This document shows positions 1 to 7,974 of a stretch of DNA of 64,000 nt, piece by piece. The stretch spans positions 35,187 to 99,186 of the forward strand of contig JAFYNZ010000022.1 in the NCBI GenBank assembly GCA_017547845.1, read 5' to 3'. Positions within the stretch are counted from its first letter, which is position 1. Every line of letters begins with the position of its first letter. The notes under the pieces were generated by a model that worked only from the letters and a program-made list of their open reading frames with translations, was not told where the DNA came from and ran no database searches. This stretch comes from Muribaculaceae bacterium (GTDB lineage: Bacteria; Bacteroidota; Bacteroidia; Bacteroidales; Muribaculaceae). Both the position numbers and the translations under genes were made by a program.

Positions 1-146
1 TACAAAGTTACAATTTTAGAGATAAACAGACAAGCAATATAATATTTTTTTATCGGTAAATAGCAATTTTCTGAAGCATGCACATTGTCTATTATGGTTT
101 GCGAGGAGGAAATTTTAGTTAATTAACATAATTTTCTGCTTTGGAT

Positions 147-178
147 TTTGCTATTTTAGGATTTAAATGTTAATTTTG
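147..178 (+). promoter_or_regulatory. Bacteroidetes-type promoter for rprX
   Basis: TTTG at 147-150, a 20-base gap and TAATTTTG at 171-178 match the Bacteroidetes consensus (TTTG about 33 and TAnnTTTG about 7 bases before the start of transcription). This predicts a leader of roughly 100 bases before rprX. The rest of the 286-base left spacer is AT-rich and holds nothing else I can name apart from a weak hairpin near 240-263. Confidence 0.6.
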
Positions 179-286
179 CAATCAAATGTTAAACAGTAAT
201 TAAACCACAAGTTAAAAAAATTGTTTAATATAGTGGGAGATGATTCTGTCATCACCTATTAATAGTATTTATAACACTCTGAAAAA

Positions 287-1825
287 ATGAAAAAGTCAAC
301 AATATGGTTGTTAACAATAGTGATGGCATCGACTTTTGGAGCTTTGCTCTATGTGCAGTTGATGTACCTTGACAATATGGTCAGAATGCGCAATGAGCAG
401 TTTGGCGAAAGTGTCAAGCGATGTCTCTATGCCGTAGCAGGATACCTTGAGAAAGAGGAGACACTCCACTATCTTGAGCAAGATGTCAGTGGCATTGAAA
501 GTGCATTTTATAGTGGGTACTCCAATGGTGGTGGCATAGGCAATGGTGTTTTCAGTTACTCTATTGAGAGCCCTGATGGCACAATCACCAATTACACTGT
601 GTCATCTTCGGTAGACCGACCTTCTACTCCATCATCTAAACTAAATTTTCCATCTCCGGCTCAAGGCATAGGCTCGAGATATCAGACTATGCAAGAGGTA
701 ATTCGTGGTCAGTACCTATACCAGAAGGGATTGCTTAATGAAGTAATTCTCACCATATTAAGAGAATCGGGTTCACGTCCTATCCTCGAACGTGCAGACT
801 CTGCCATGGTGAAAGACTATCTTCGTACGGAGTTGAGCAACAACGGATTAAGTCTTCCTTTTGCATTCGCAATTAAGACCGAGAAAGGTGTAAATGTCTA
901 TAAGACTCAAGAGTTTACCCCTGAAGATGGCCAGGGTGTATATTCTCAGATGATATTCCCGAATAGTCAATCAAAATATTACCTCGATGTCTATTTCCCG
1001 ACAAAAGACTCCTATATATATAGCTCGGTAAGATTTTTGATTCCAATGCTCATATTTACAATTGTCCTCTTGATAGTCTTTATTTCGACTATTGTAGTTG
1101 CATTCCGTCAGAAAAAATTGACTGAAATCAAGACAGATTTCATCAACAATATGACGCATGAGTTTAAAACACCGATTTCAACTATATCACTTGCCGCTCA
1201 GATGCTTAATGATGACTCGGTGAGAAAGTCTCCATCAATGTTGCAGCATATTTCGAGCGTCATTAATGACGAGTCTAAGCGTCTAAGATTCCAAGTTGAG
1301 AAAGTGCTTCAGTTGTCGATGTTTGACCGTCAGAAAGCTACACTAAAGTTATCGTGTCTTGAGGCCAACAAGGTCATTTCCAGCGTAGTAAACACCTTTA
1401 AAATCAAGGTTGAGAAATATGGTGGTTCGATTGTTACGAAGTTGGATGCAGACTGCGACAAGGTGCTCGTCGATGAAATGCATTTCACAAATGTGATATT
1501 CAATCTCCTTGATAATGCTGTAAAATATATGAAGGAGGATGGTGAACCACATCTGGAAATTGCTACTCGTGAACTTACCAATAATCGCATAGAAATCTCT
1601 ATTAAAGACAATGGTATAGGTATCAAGAAAGACGACTTGAAGCATATCTTTGAGAAATTTTATCGAGTGCCTACAGGCAACCGACATGATGTCAAGGGCT
1701 TTGGTCTTGGATTGGCATATGTGCAAAAAATGGTAAACGAATTTAAAGGTAGTATAACAGTCGAATCAGAATTTGGAGAAGGCACAACATTCTATATCAC
1801 TTTGCCACTCCTTAAAGATGAATAA
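287..1825 (+). CDS. rprX: Sensor histidine kinase, RprX-like
   Basis: Membrane sensor kinase of the RprX family, 512 residues. One N-terminal membrane segment (about residues 7-27) is followed by a periplasmic sensor region and a second membrane segment at about 248-272. The dimerisation/phosphoacceptor helix carries H291 in the motif MTHEFKTP. The ATPase domain has its N-box near 401 (FNLLDNAVKY), G1 at 441 (DNGIGI) and G2 at 471 (GFGLGLAY). All catalytic motifs are intact. No HAMP linker is evident between membrane segment two and the kinase core. The response regulator follows after 19 bases, so the two form one operon. RprX/RprY were named in Bacteroides for effects on tetracycline resistance gene regulation; the physiological signal here is not visible. 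Confidence 0.9.
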   Translation: MKKSTIWLLTIVMASTFGALLYVQLMYLDNMVRMRNEQFGESVKRCLYAVAGYLEKEETLHYLEQDVSGIESAFYSGYSNGGGIGNGVFSYSIESPDGTITNYTVSSSVDRPSTPSSKLNFPSPAQGIGSRYQTMQEVIRGQYLYQKGLLNEVILTILRESGSRPILERADSAMVKDYLRTELSNNGLSLPFAFAIKTEKGVNVYKTQEFTPEDGQGVYSQMIFPNSQSKYYLDVYFPTKDSYIYSSVRFLIPMLIFTIVLLIVFISTIVVAFRQKKLTEIKTDFINNMTHEFKTPISTISLAAQMLNDDSVRKSPSMLQHISSVINDESKRLRFQVEKVLQLSMFDRQKATLKLSCLEANKVISSVVNTFKIKVEKYGGSIVTKLDADCDKVLVDEMHFTNVIFNLLDNAVKYMKEDGEPHLEIATRELTNNRIEISIKDNGIGIKKDDLKHIFEKFYRVPTGNRHDVKGFGLGLAYVQKMVNEFKGSITVESEFGEGTTFYITLPLLKDE

Positions 1826-1844
1826 ATTAAAATAAAATTATATC

Positions 1845-2549
1845 ATGGAAGAAAAATTGAGAATCCTATTATGCGAAGATGACGAAAATCTCGGTATGCT
1901 TCTTCGCGAATTTCTCCAAGCAAAGGGTTTCAATGCAGACCTTTGTTCAGATGGAGAAAAGGGCTACAAGGCCTTTGTTAAAAACCAGTATGATCTTTGC
2001 GTGTTTGATGTGATGATGCCAAAGAAAGATGGCTTCACATTGGCACAAGAAATCAGATTGGTAAACACCGAAGTACCTATTATCTTCCTCACAGCTAAGG
2101 CTTTGAAGGAAGATATCCTCGAAGGATTTAAGATTGGTGCAGATGACTATATCACCAAACCATTCTCAATGGAAGAACTTGTGTCTCGCATCGGGGCTAT
2201 CCTTCGCCGTGTAAGAGGTAAAAAGGATAAAGAAGTGACGTCTTACAAGATCGGACGATTCACTTTCGACACTCAGAAACAAGTGCTTGTCATCGATGAT
2301 AAGACAAAGAAATTGACTACAAAAGAGTCTGAACTCCTTGCTTTGCTTTGTGCAAATGTCAACCAGATTCTTGAGCGTAATTTCGCACTTAAAACAATCT
2401 GGGTTGACGACAACTACTTCAATGCGCGTAGTATGGACGTCTACATCACAAAGCTTCGTAAGTTGCTCAAGGACGATCCTTCAATCGAAATTATCAACAT
2501 TCACGGTAAGGGTTATAAGTTGATTACCCCTGAGATCGAAAACGATTAA
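1845..2549 (+). CDS. rprY: Response regulator, OmpR family, RprY-like
   Basis: A 234-residue two-domain response regulator. The receiver has the acidic pair at residues 11-12 (CEDDE), the phosphoacceptor D55 (CVFDVMMPKKDG) and the switch lysine in ITKPFS near 104. A winged-helix OmpR/PhoB-type DNA-binding domain fills the C-terminal 100 residues and ends in the typical wing HGKGYKL. It lies directly behind the rprX-like kinase and is its likely partner. A perfect 11-bp hairpin follows 18 bases after the stop codon. Confidence 0.92.
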   Translation: MEEKLRILLCEDDENLGMLLREFLQAKGFNADLCSDGEKGYKAFVKNQYDLCVFDVMMPKKDGFTLAQEIRLVNTEVPIIFLTAKALKEDILEGFKIGADDYITKPFSMEELVSRIGAILRRVRGKKDKEVTSYKIGRFTFDTQKQVLVIDDKTKKLTTKESELLALLCANVNQILERNFALKTIWVDDNYFNARSMDVYITKLRKLLKDDPSIEIINIHGKGYKLITPEIEND

Positions 2550-2567
2550 TAAGAAATAATCCTAATA

Positions 2568-2596
2568 GGGATAGTCGATATTATGTCGACTATCCC
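2568..2596 (+). terminator. Hairpin after rprY
   Basis: Perfect inverted repeat: GGGATAGTCGA at 2568-2578 pairs with TCGACTATCCC at 2586-2596 around a 7-base loop. It lacks a long T run, so it may be a weak terminator, an mRNA-end stabiliser or an operator. It also covers the ATG at 2583, which argues against that ATG as the start of the next gene. Confidence 0.6.
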
Positions 2597-2612
2597 ATTA
2601 ACCTATATTAAT

Positions 2613-3356
2613 ATGAAATATATCTATAGAGTATATCTTTGGACTATTGCACATCCATTGTTCATTATTTTGACCCTACTCACAGCTTTCTCTACAGCTT
2701 TCGGCTCTATTCTTTTCGGAAGTCGCATTTGGGGTTACTATCCCGGTAAGGTGTGGGCTAAATGTGTTTGCTTCATTTGGGGCATTCGTATTAAAGTGAA
2801 AGGTCGTGAGAATATTGATAAGAACACTTCCTATGTATTTGTAGCTAATCACCAAAGTGCCGTTGACATTTGGGTGGTGTATGGATGGCTCAACCACAAT
2901 TTCAAGTGGCTTATGAAGAAAGGGCTCCGTAAGGTGTTCATGGTGGGCTATGCTTGCCACTGTGCCGGTCATGTCTTTGTCGACGATAAGAGCATTGCCG
3001 GAGTCAAGGAGACTATCGAAGCTGCTGAAAAGCAATTGAAAGATGGCATGTCGGTGGTGATATTCCCTGAAGGATCACGTACATGGGACGGACACTTGAA
3101 TGCTTTCAAACGTGGAGCGTTTATGTTGGCATCTGAATTTAAGTTGCCTGTTGTGCCTATTACGATTGACGGTGCTTACAAAGCACTGCCTCGTACTACA
3201 TACAATGTCACTCCTACTACAGTGACTATGACTATCCACCCTCCTATCTATCCGGGTGAAAAGGGTTTTGCCCCAAAGAAGTTGCTTGAACAATGTTTCA
3301 ACATCATCAACGACTCTCTCCCTCCTGAAAGCAAGGCAAAAGTTGAGGAAAAGTAA
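2613..3356 (+). CDS. plsC: 1-acyl-glycerol-3-phosphate acyltransferase (PlsC family)
   Basis: Phospholipid-synthesis acyltransferase that would transfer an acyl group to lysophosphatidic acid at the inner membrane. The protein is 247 residues with an N-terminal hydrophobic segment (about 12-36). The catalytic HX4D motif is present as NHQSAVD (H80, D85), and the acceptor-binding block appears as FPEGSRTWDG. The frame is open back to an ATG at 2583, but that start lies in the loop of a perfect hairpin and would add only ten unlike residues, so I choose 2613. Paralogues of this family can act on ornithine lipids or other lyso-lipids, so the exact acceptor is inferred. Confidence 0.85.
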   Translation: MKYIYRVYLWTIAHPLFIILTLLTAFSTAFGSILFGSRIWGYYPGKVWAKCVCFIWGIRIKVKGRENIDKNTSYVFVANHQSAVDIWVVYGWLNHNFKWLMKKGLRKVFMVGYACHCAGHVFVDDKSIAGVKETIEAAEKQLKDGMSVVIFPEGSRTWDGHLNAFKRGAFMLASEFKLPVVPITIDGAYKALPRTTYNVTPTTVTMTIHPPIYPGEKGFAPKKLLEQCFNIINDSLPPESKAKVEEK

Positions 3357-3434
3357 TCTGATGACAAGTATTTCAGTTACAGTTACATCTCCGAATAAGA
3401 CTTAATATAAGTAAATTATAAATTTTGATTAACG

Positions 3435-3470
3435 AGAAAAGGTCAGAGCGATGAGCTTCTGACCTTTTCT
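3435..3470. terminator. Bidirectional terminator between plsC and lipB
   Basis: A perfect 13-bp stem: AGAAAAGGTCAGA at 3435-3447 pairs with its complement at 3458-3470. A-rich and T-rich flanks fit termination of the convergent genes plsC (+) and lipB (-). Confidence 0.75.
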
Positions 3471-3487
3471 ATTGTAGTTAATGTGAA

Positions 3488-4168
3488 TTAGACTCTATCA
3501 GAGAGGAGGTGGATAAAGATAGATTTGAATAGATCTTTAACCTCTATCATGTCGATGTCGTGACCGAGTTCTCGGCTTATAGAGGTCACTCCTTTGTCGA
3601 TGAAACCACACGGGTTGATTGCAGAGAAGTAACTCAAATCAGTGTTAACATTCAGTGCCAAACCATGCATAGTGACGAATCGACTACATTTCACACCTAT
3701 TGCGCATATCTTTCGCTCACGAGGTGTGCCGACATCTATCCATACTCCGGTGGCACCTTCCACTCGCTCTCCTTTTATACCATATTTTGCGATAACTCTG
3801 ATTACGGTCTCTTCTAAAAGATCGATATAGGATTTTACACCGAGAGAGTATTTCTGCATGTCGAGTATAGGGTAGACCACCAATTGACCCGGTCCGTGAT
3901 ATGTGATGTCGCCCCCACGCTCAATCTGCACAAACTCTATTCCACGACGCTCAAGATCATCGGGATTGAGGAGCATATTGTTGACTTTCCCATGTAGTCC
4001 AAGCGTATAGACGTGAGGATGCTCTACGAAGAAGACTTTTTCGCTTGCTGTCGTCTTTTGGGATTTCTTATCTTCGATTAAAGATGTAAACAAAGACTTT
4101 TGTAAGTCCCATGTTTGACGATATGGCATTACGCCCAAGTCTTCAAGCTCAATGATTTCGTTGCTCAT
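3488..4168 (-). CDS. lipB: Octanoyltransferase LipB
   Basis: Transfers octanoate from octanoyl-ACP to lipoyl domains of oxo-acid dehydrogenases and the glycine cleavage H protein, the first step of lipoate synthesis. It is a cytoplasmic protein of 226 residues, normal for the family. The signature RGGDITYHGPGQLVVYP is at about 84-100, the catalytic lysine is K153 in RKICAIG, and the catalytic cysteine is C187 in NPCG. It lies 9 bases downstream of lipA, so the two lipoate genes form one minus-strand operon driven by the promoter before lipA. Confidence 0.95.
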   Translation of the reverse strand: MSNEIIELEDLGVMPYRQTWDLQKSLFTSLIEDKKSQKTTASEKVFFVEHPHVYTLGLHGKVNNMLLNPDDLERRGIEFVQIERGGDITYHGPGQLVVYPILDMQKYSLGVKSYIDLLEETVIRVIAKYGIKGERVEGATGVWIDVGTPRERKICAIGVKCSRFVTMHGLALNVNTDLSYFSAINPCGFIDKGVTSISRELGHDIDMIEVKDLFKSIFIHLLSDRV

Positions 4169-4177
4169 ATCGTCTGA

Positions 4178-5029
4178 TTAATGAACGTGTCGTTCTGCAT
4201 GATAGCTTGAGCGCACAAGTGGAGAGCTTTCGATGTGACGGAATCCTTTTTCTTTACCAATTTTGCCGTATTCTTCGAAAGTATCAGGGTGGATATAGTC
4301 TTGGAGTGGATAGTGTTCCTTAGTAGGTTGAAGATACTGACCGATAGTCATCACTTCACAACCTACTGCAAGAAGGTCGTCCATAGTCTGCAAAATTTCT
4401 TCTCGGGTTTCACCAAGACCGAGCATAATGCCCGACTTGCAACGAATGCCGGACTCTGCAATATGCTTGAGAACTTTAAGCGAGCAATCGTAGGTTGCAA
4501 AACATCTCACATCGGGAGTCAATCGTCTGACTGTCTCGAGATTGTGAGAGATTATATCAGGGCGTTCTGCAATAACGATATCAAGCAATTCGAGCTTGCC
4601 TTTAAAGTCAGGGACAAGTACTTCCATTGTCGTTCCGGGGCATTCGCGTTTGATGGCGCGAATCATTTCTGCCCAGTGATTAGCTCCGCAGTCATCAAGG
4701 TCGTCGCGATCGACCGAAGTGATAACTACATGCTTGAGATTGAGTGCTTTAACTGAATTTACCACATCGTTAATCTCTTCTTTGTTTAATGGAAGAGGAC
4801 GACCTGTTGCCACATTGCAGAATCGGCAACTTCTGGTGCAGATATTGCCTCCAATCATGAATGTAGCTGTCCCATTTCCCCAGCATTCGCCTCTATTGGG
4901 ACACATACCACTTGAGCAAATGGTGTGAATATGTTTCTCGTTGAGAAGTCCTACCACCTGGCTTGTTTTGAATCCCTTAGGTAGATGTATTTTGAGCCAT
5001 TCCGGCTTGCGTCTAAAATCTGCTGCCAT
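4178..5029 (-). CDS. lipA: Lipoyl synthase LipA
   Basis: Radical-SAM enzyme inserting two sulfur atoms into protein-bound octanoyl groups, 283 residues. The auxiliary cluster motif CX4CX5C is C38, C43 and C49; the radical-SAM motif CX3CX2C is C64, C68 and C71. The conserved C-terminal RSSYHA sequence, whose serine ligates the auxiliary cluster in characterised LipA, is near residue 273. Both clusters are therefore complete. It is first in the lipA-lipB operon and is preceded by a strong match to the Bacteroidetes promoter consensus. Confidence 0.96.
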   Translation of the reverse strand: MAADFRRKPEWLKIHLPKGFKTSQVVGLLNEKHIHTICSSGMCPNRGECWGNGTATFMIGGNICTRSCRFCNVATGRPLPLNKEEINDVVNSVKALNLKHVVITSVDRDDLDDCGANHWAEMIRAIKRECPGTTMEVLVPDFKGKLELLDIVIAERPDIISHNLETVRRLTPDVRCFATYDCSLKVLKHIAESGIRCKSGIMLGLGETREEILQTMDDLLAVGCEVMTIGQYLQPTKEHYPLQDYIHPDTFEEYGKIGKEKGFRHIESSPLVRSSYHAERHVH

Positions 5030-5052
5030 AGTTGTGTTTTATGAATTTTATG

Positions 5053-5083
5053 CAAATGTAGCAAAAAGAATTGAATCAGCAAA
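5053..5083 (-). promoter_or_regulatory. Promoter of lipA-lipB
   Basis: On the minus strand, TTTG (5083-5080), exactly 19 bases, then TACATTTG (5060-5053), about 24 bases ahead of the lipA start. This is a near-perfect match to the Bacteroidetes consensus. Confidence 0.75.
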
Positions 5084-5139
5084 ACTATAGTCGATAGATT
5101 GCTTTAAAATTCAGCAAATTGATAAAAGTCTACCTAAAT

Positions 5140-5170
5140 TTTGATATCAAGATAAAATTTGTTAATTTTG
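5140..5170 (+). promoter_or_regulatory. Promoter of the TonB receptor operon
   Basis: TTTG at 5140-5143, 19 bases, then TAATTTTG at 5163-5170. It drives the genes at 5222 and 7975 with a leader of about 45 bases, and stands back to back with the lipA promoter 57 bases away. Confidence 0.75.
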
Positions 5171-5221
5171 TAGTCAGAATACAATATATTTTAACATAAT
5201 TAACTTAAAAATCAAAATCGT

Positions 5222-7954
5222 ATGAAGAGACACATTCTCTTAGCCGTCGCACTAATCATGATGTCGCTACGTGCTTTTGCAGCACCTGGTGATATTGAGT
5301 GTCACGGTCAGATTATCGATGACTTGGGCGAACCTGTCATCGGTGCGACAATTTCAGTAGATGGCACTACATTGGCAGTTGCCACAGATATTGATGGTCG
5401 CTTTAAAATTAAAGTGCCTGCAAAGGCTAAACATCTTGTCGTAAGTTATGTCGGTTACAAGACTCAAAACTTGCGTCCTGTCAACAACCTTGGTATTGTG
5501 AAGCTTGAGGTTGAGTCTACAATGCTTCAAGACGTAATCGTGACTCAGTCAGTCGCTAAGACTCGTCAGACTCCTGTCGCTATTTCACAGATTGACCAGT
5601 CTACAATCGACATCAAGTTGGGTAACCAAGAATTCCCTGAAGTGCTCAAGTCTACTCCAGGTATCTGGACTACAAAAGATGGTGGTGGCTTCGGTGATGC
5701 TAAGACCAACATGCGTGGTTTCAAATCTCCAAACGTAGCCGTGCTTATCAATGGTATTCCTATCAACGACATGGAATGGGGTGGCGTTTATTGGTCAAAC
5801 TGGGCTGGTTTGTCTGATGTATCGTCAAATATTCAGACTCAGCGTGGTCTCGGTGCAGCTATCCTTTCTGCTCCATCTGTCGGTGGTACTATCAACATCA
5901 CAACACAAAGCCTTGATGCCAAGAAGGGCGGCAGCCTTTGGTATGGCATGGGTAACGATGGCATGAACAACATCGGTTTCAAACTTTCTACAGGTCTCAT
6001 GCAAAATGGTTGGGCTGTGACTATCCTTGGTAGCCGTAAATGGGGTGATGGATATGTTCAGGGTACAGCTTTCAATAGCTACAACTACTTTGCTAACATT
6101 TCTAAGAGAATCAACGACAATCACCAACTTTCTTTGACTGCGTTTGGTGCTCCACAGAAGCACAATAAGCGTAGCTCAGCCGATGGTCTTTCTATCGAAG
6201 AATGGCAGAATGTAGGTCAATACATGGACGGCGATAGCCCATACAAGTACAACCCTACATTCGGTTACGATAAGAATGGTAATGTTCGCTCATCTAACCT
6301 TAATACATACCACAAGCCACAAATTTCATTGGCTCACATCTGGCAAATCGACTACAAGTCATCTTTGTCAACAACAGCTTATGTTTCATTGGCAACAGGT
6401 GGTGGCTATTCAGGTCAAGGTCGTGGCACATGGAACGGCAATAGCATCAGCTACTCATCTTGGTATGGTGCAACAGATGGTAAGATCAATACCCTCTTCC
6501 GCAATGCTGATGGCACATTTGCATACGATAAGATCCAGGAAATGAATGCTCAAAGCTTGACAGGTTCTAACATGGTGATGAGTCAATCCAACAATAGCCA
6601 TGAATGGTATGGTCTCGTTTCAAACTACAAAAACGAACTTATCAAAAACAAATTGATTTTCACCGGTGGTATCGACGTGCGTTACTATGTAGGTCACCAT
6701 AACAACGAAATCATTGACCTCTATGATGGTGCATACTATATGGACGACTCAAGCCGTAAGAATGTCAACCCTATCAACAACGCTGCTGCATTGGATCCAA
6801 ATTGGAAATATGAAAAACTCGGTGTAGGTGACATAGTTTATAGAGATTATGATGGTCACACTCACCAAGAAGGTATTTACGCACAAGCTGAGTACTCTGC
6901 ATTCGATGGTAAGTTGACTACAGTTCTTGCCGGCTCTTTGAGCAATACTGGCTACTGGCGTGTGGACAATTTCTATTATGACAAGGAACACGCTAAGTCT
7001 GAAACACTCAACTTCCTTGGTGGTACAATCAAGGGTGGTGCCAACTACAACATCGACCGTCACAACAACGTATTCGTAAACGTAGGTTACATCAGCCGTG
7101 CTCCATTCTTCTCAGGCGGTGCATTCCTCTCATCAACAGTGAGCAACGCAACCAACCCTGATGCTATCAATGAAAAGATTGCTTCATTCGAAGTCGGTTA
7201 TGGTTACCACTCTCCTACTTTCACTGCAGAAGTTAATGCTTACTTCACAGAGTGGATGGATAAGACTGCTACTCGCTCAGGTGATATCACTTCAGGCGAA
7301 CATGCCGGCGACCGCTACTATTTCAATATGCAAGGCGTAGATGCTCGTCACATGGGTATCGAACTTAACTTCAAATACATTCCTACTCAATGGTTTGAAA
7401 TCGATGGTATGTTTGCATGGGGTGACTGGCGTTGGGATAGCAATGCTAAGGGTTACTTCTACAACCAACTTGGTCAACCACTTTCTGACCTCCGTGGTAA
7501 CATCGCATCAGGCATCATGGCTACTGACCATGCAAATGCTGTACTCAACCAAAAGGGTGTAATGGTCGGTGGTTCTGCTCAGACTACTGGTTTCCTTGGC
7601 GTTACATTTAAACCATTTAAGGGTGCTCGCATTGGTGCTGACTGGGTAGTAAGTGCTCGCAATTACTCAGACTATCAGATTTCATCTTCAAGCTATACAG
7701 CCGGTGCTGAAATCAACGTTGCAGAACCTTGGGAAATTCCATGGGGTCAACAGATCGACCTCTCAGCAAGCTATCGATTCAAGATTGGTGGTCTCAATGC
7801 TACAATCTATGGCAACGTCTACAACTTGTTTAACTACAACTATGTAATGGACGCTTACACTAACTCAGCAGTAGAAGGCAACTGGCAAAACGCTTACCGC
7901 ATCTTCTACTCATTCGGTAGAACTTACTCATTGAAACTAAAGGTTAATTTCTAA
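5222..7954 (+). CDS. TonB-dependent outer-membrane receptor with carboxypeptidase-regulatory-like domain
   Basis: Outer-membrane beta-barrel transporter of 910 residues. A signal peptide (about residues 1-20, ending RAFA) precedes a CarboxypepD_reg-like beta-sandwich (about 25-110). Next come a plug domain (about 115-235, with the typical NMRGFKSPNVAVLINGIPI) and a 22-strand-type barrel that ends in the hydrophobic residue pattern LKLKVNF, as expected for BAM-dependent insertion. The substrate is not readable from sequence. The downstream lipoprotein, 20 bases away, probably works with it, but it is not recognisably SusD, so this is not a standard SusC/SusD glycan system. A vitamin, iron or peptide cargo is equally possible. 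Confidence 0.88.
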   Translation: MKRHILLAVALIMMSLRAFAAPGDIECHGQIIDDLGEPVIGATISVDGTTLAVATDIDGRFKIKVPAKAKHLVVSYVGYKTQNLRPVNNLGIVKLEVESTMLQDVIVTQSVAKTRQTPVAISQIDQSTIDIKLGNQEFPEVLKSTPGIWTTKDGGGFGDAKTNMRGFKSPNVAVLINGIPINDMEWGGVYWSNWAGLSDVSSNIQTQRGLGAAILSAPSVGGTINITTQSLDAKKGGSLWYGMGNDGMNNIGFKLSTGLMQNGWAVTILGSRKWGDGYVQGTAFNSYNYFANISKRINDNHQLSLTAFGAPQKHNKRSSADGLSIEEWQNVGQYMDGDSPYKYNPTFGYDKNGNVRSSNLNTYHKPQISLAHIWQIDYKSSLSTTAYVSLATGGGYSGQGRGTWNGNSISYSSWYGATDGKINTLFRNADGTFAYDKIQEMNAQSLTGSNMVMSQSNNSHEWYGLVSNYKNELIKNKLIFTGGIDVRYYVGHHNNEIIDLYDGAYYMDDSSRKNVNPINNAAALDPNWKYEKLGVGDIVYRDYDGHTHQEGIYAQAEYSAFDGKLTTVLAGSLSNTGYWRVDNFYYDKEHAKSETLNFLGGTIKGGANYNIDRHNNVFVNVGYISRAPFFSGGAFLSSTVSNATNPDAINEKIASFEVGYGYHSPTFTAEVNAYFTEWMDKTATRSGDITSGEHAGDRYYFNMQGVDARHMGIELNFKYIPTQWFEIDGMFAWGDWRWDSNAKGYFYNQLGQPLSDLRGNIASGIMATDHANAVLNQKGVMVGGSAQTTGFLGVTFKPFKGARIGADWVVSARNYSDYQISSSSYTAGAEINVAEPWEIPWGQQIDLSASYRFKIGGLNATIYGNVYNLFNYNYVMDAYTNSAVEGNWQNAYRIFYSFGRTYSLKLKVNF

Positions 7955-7974
7955 ACTTTAAAGCATCGAACAAA

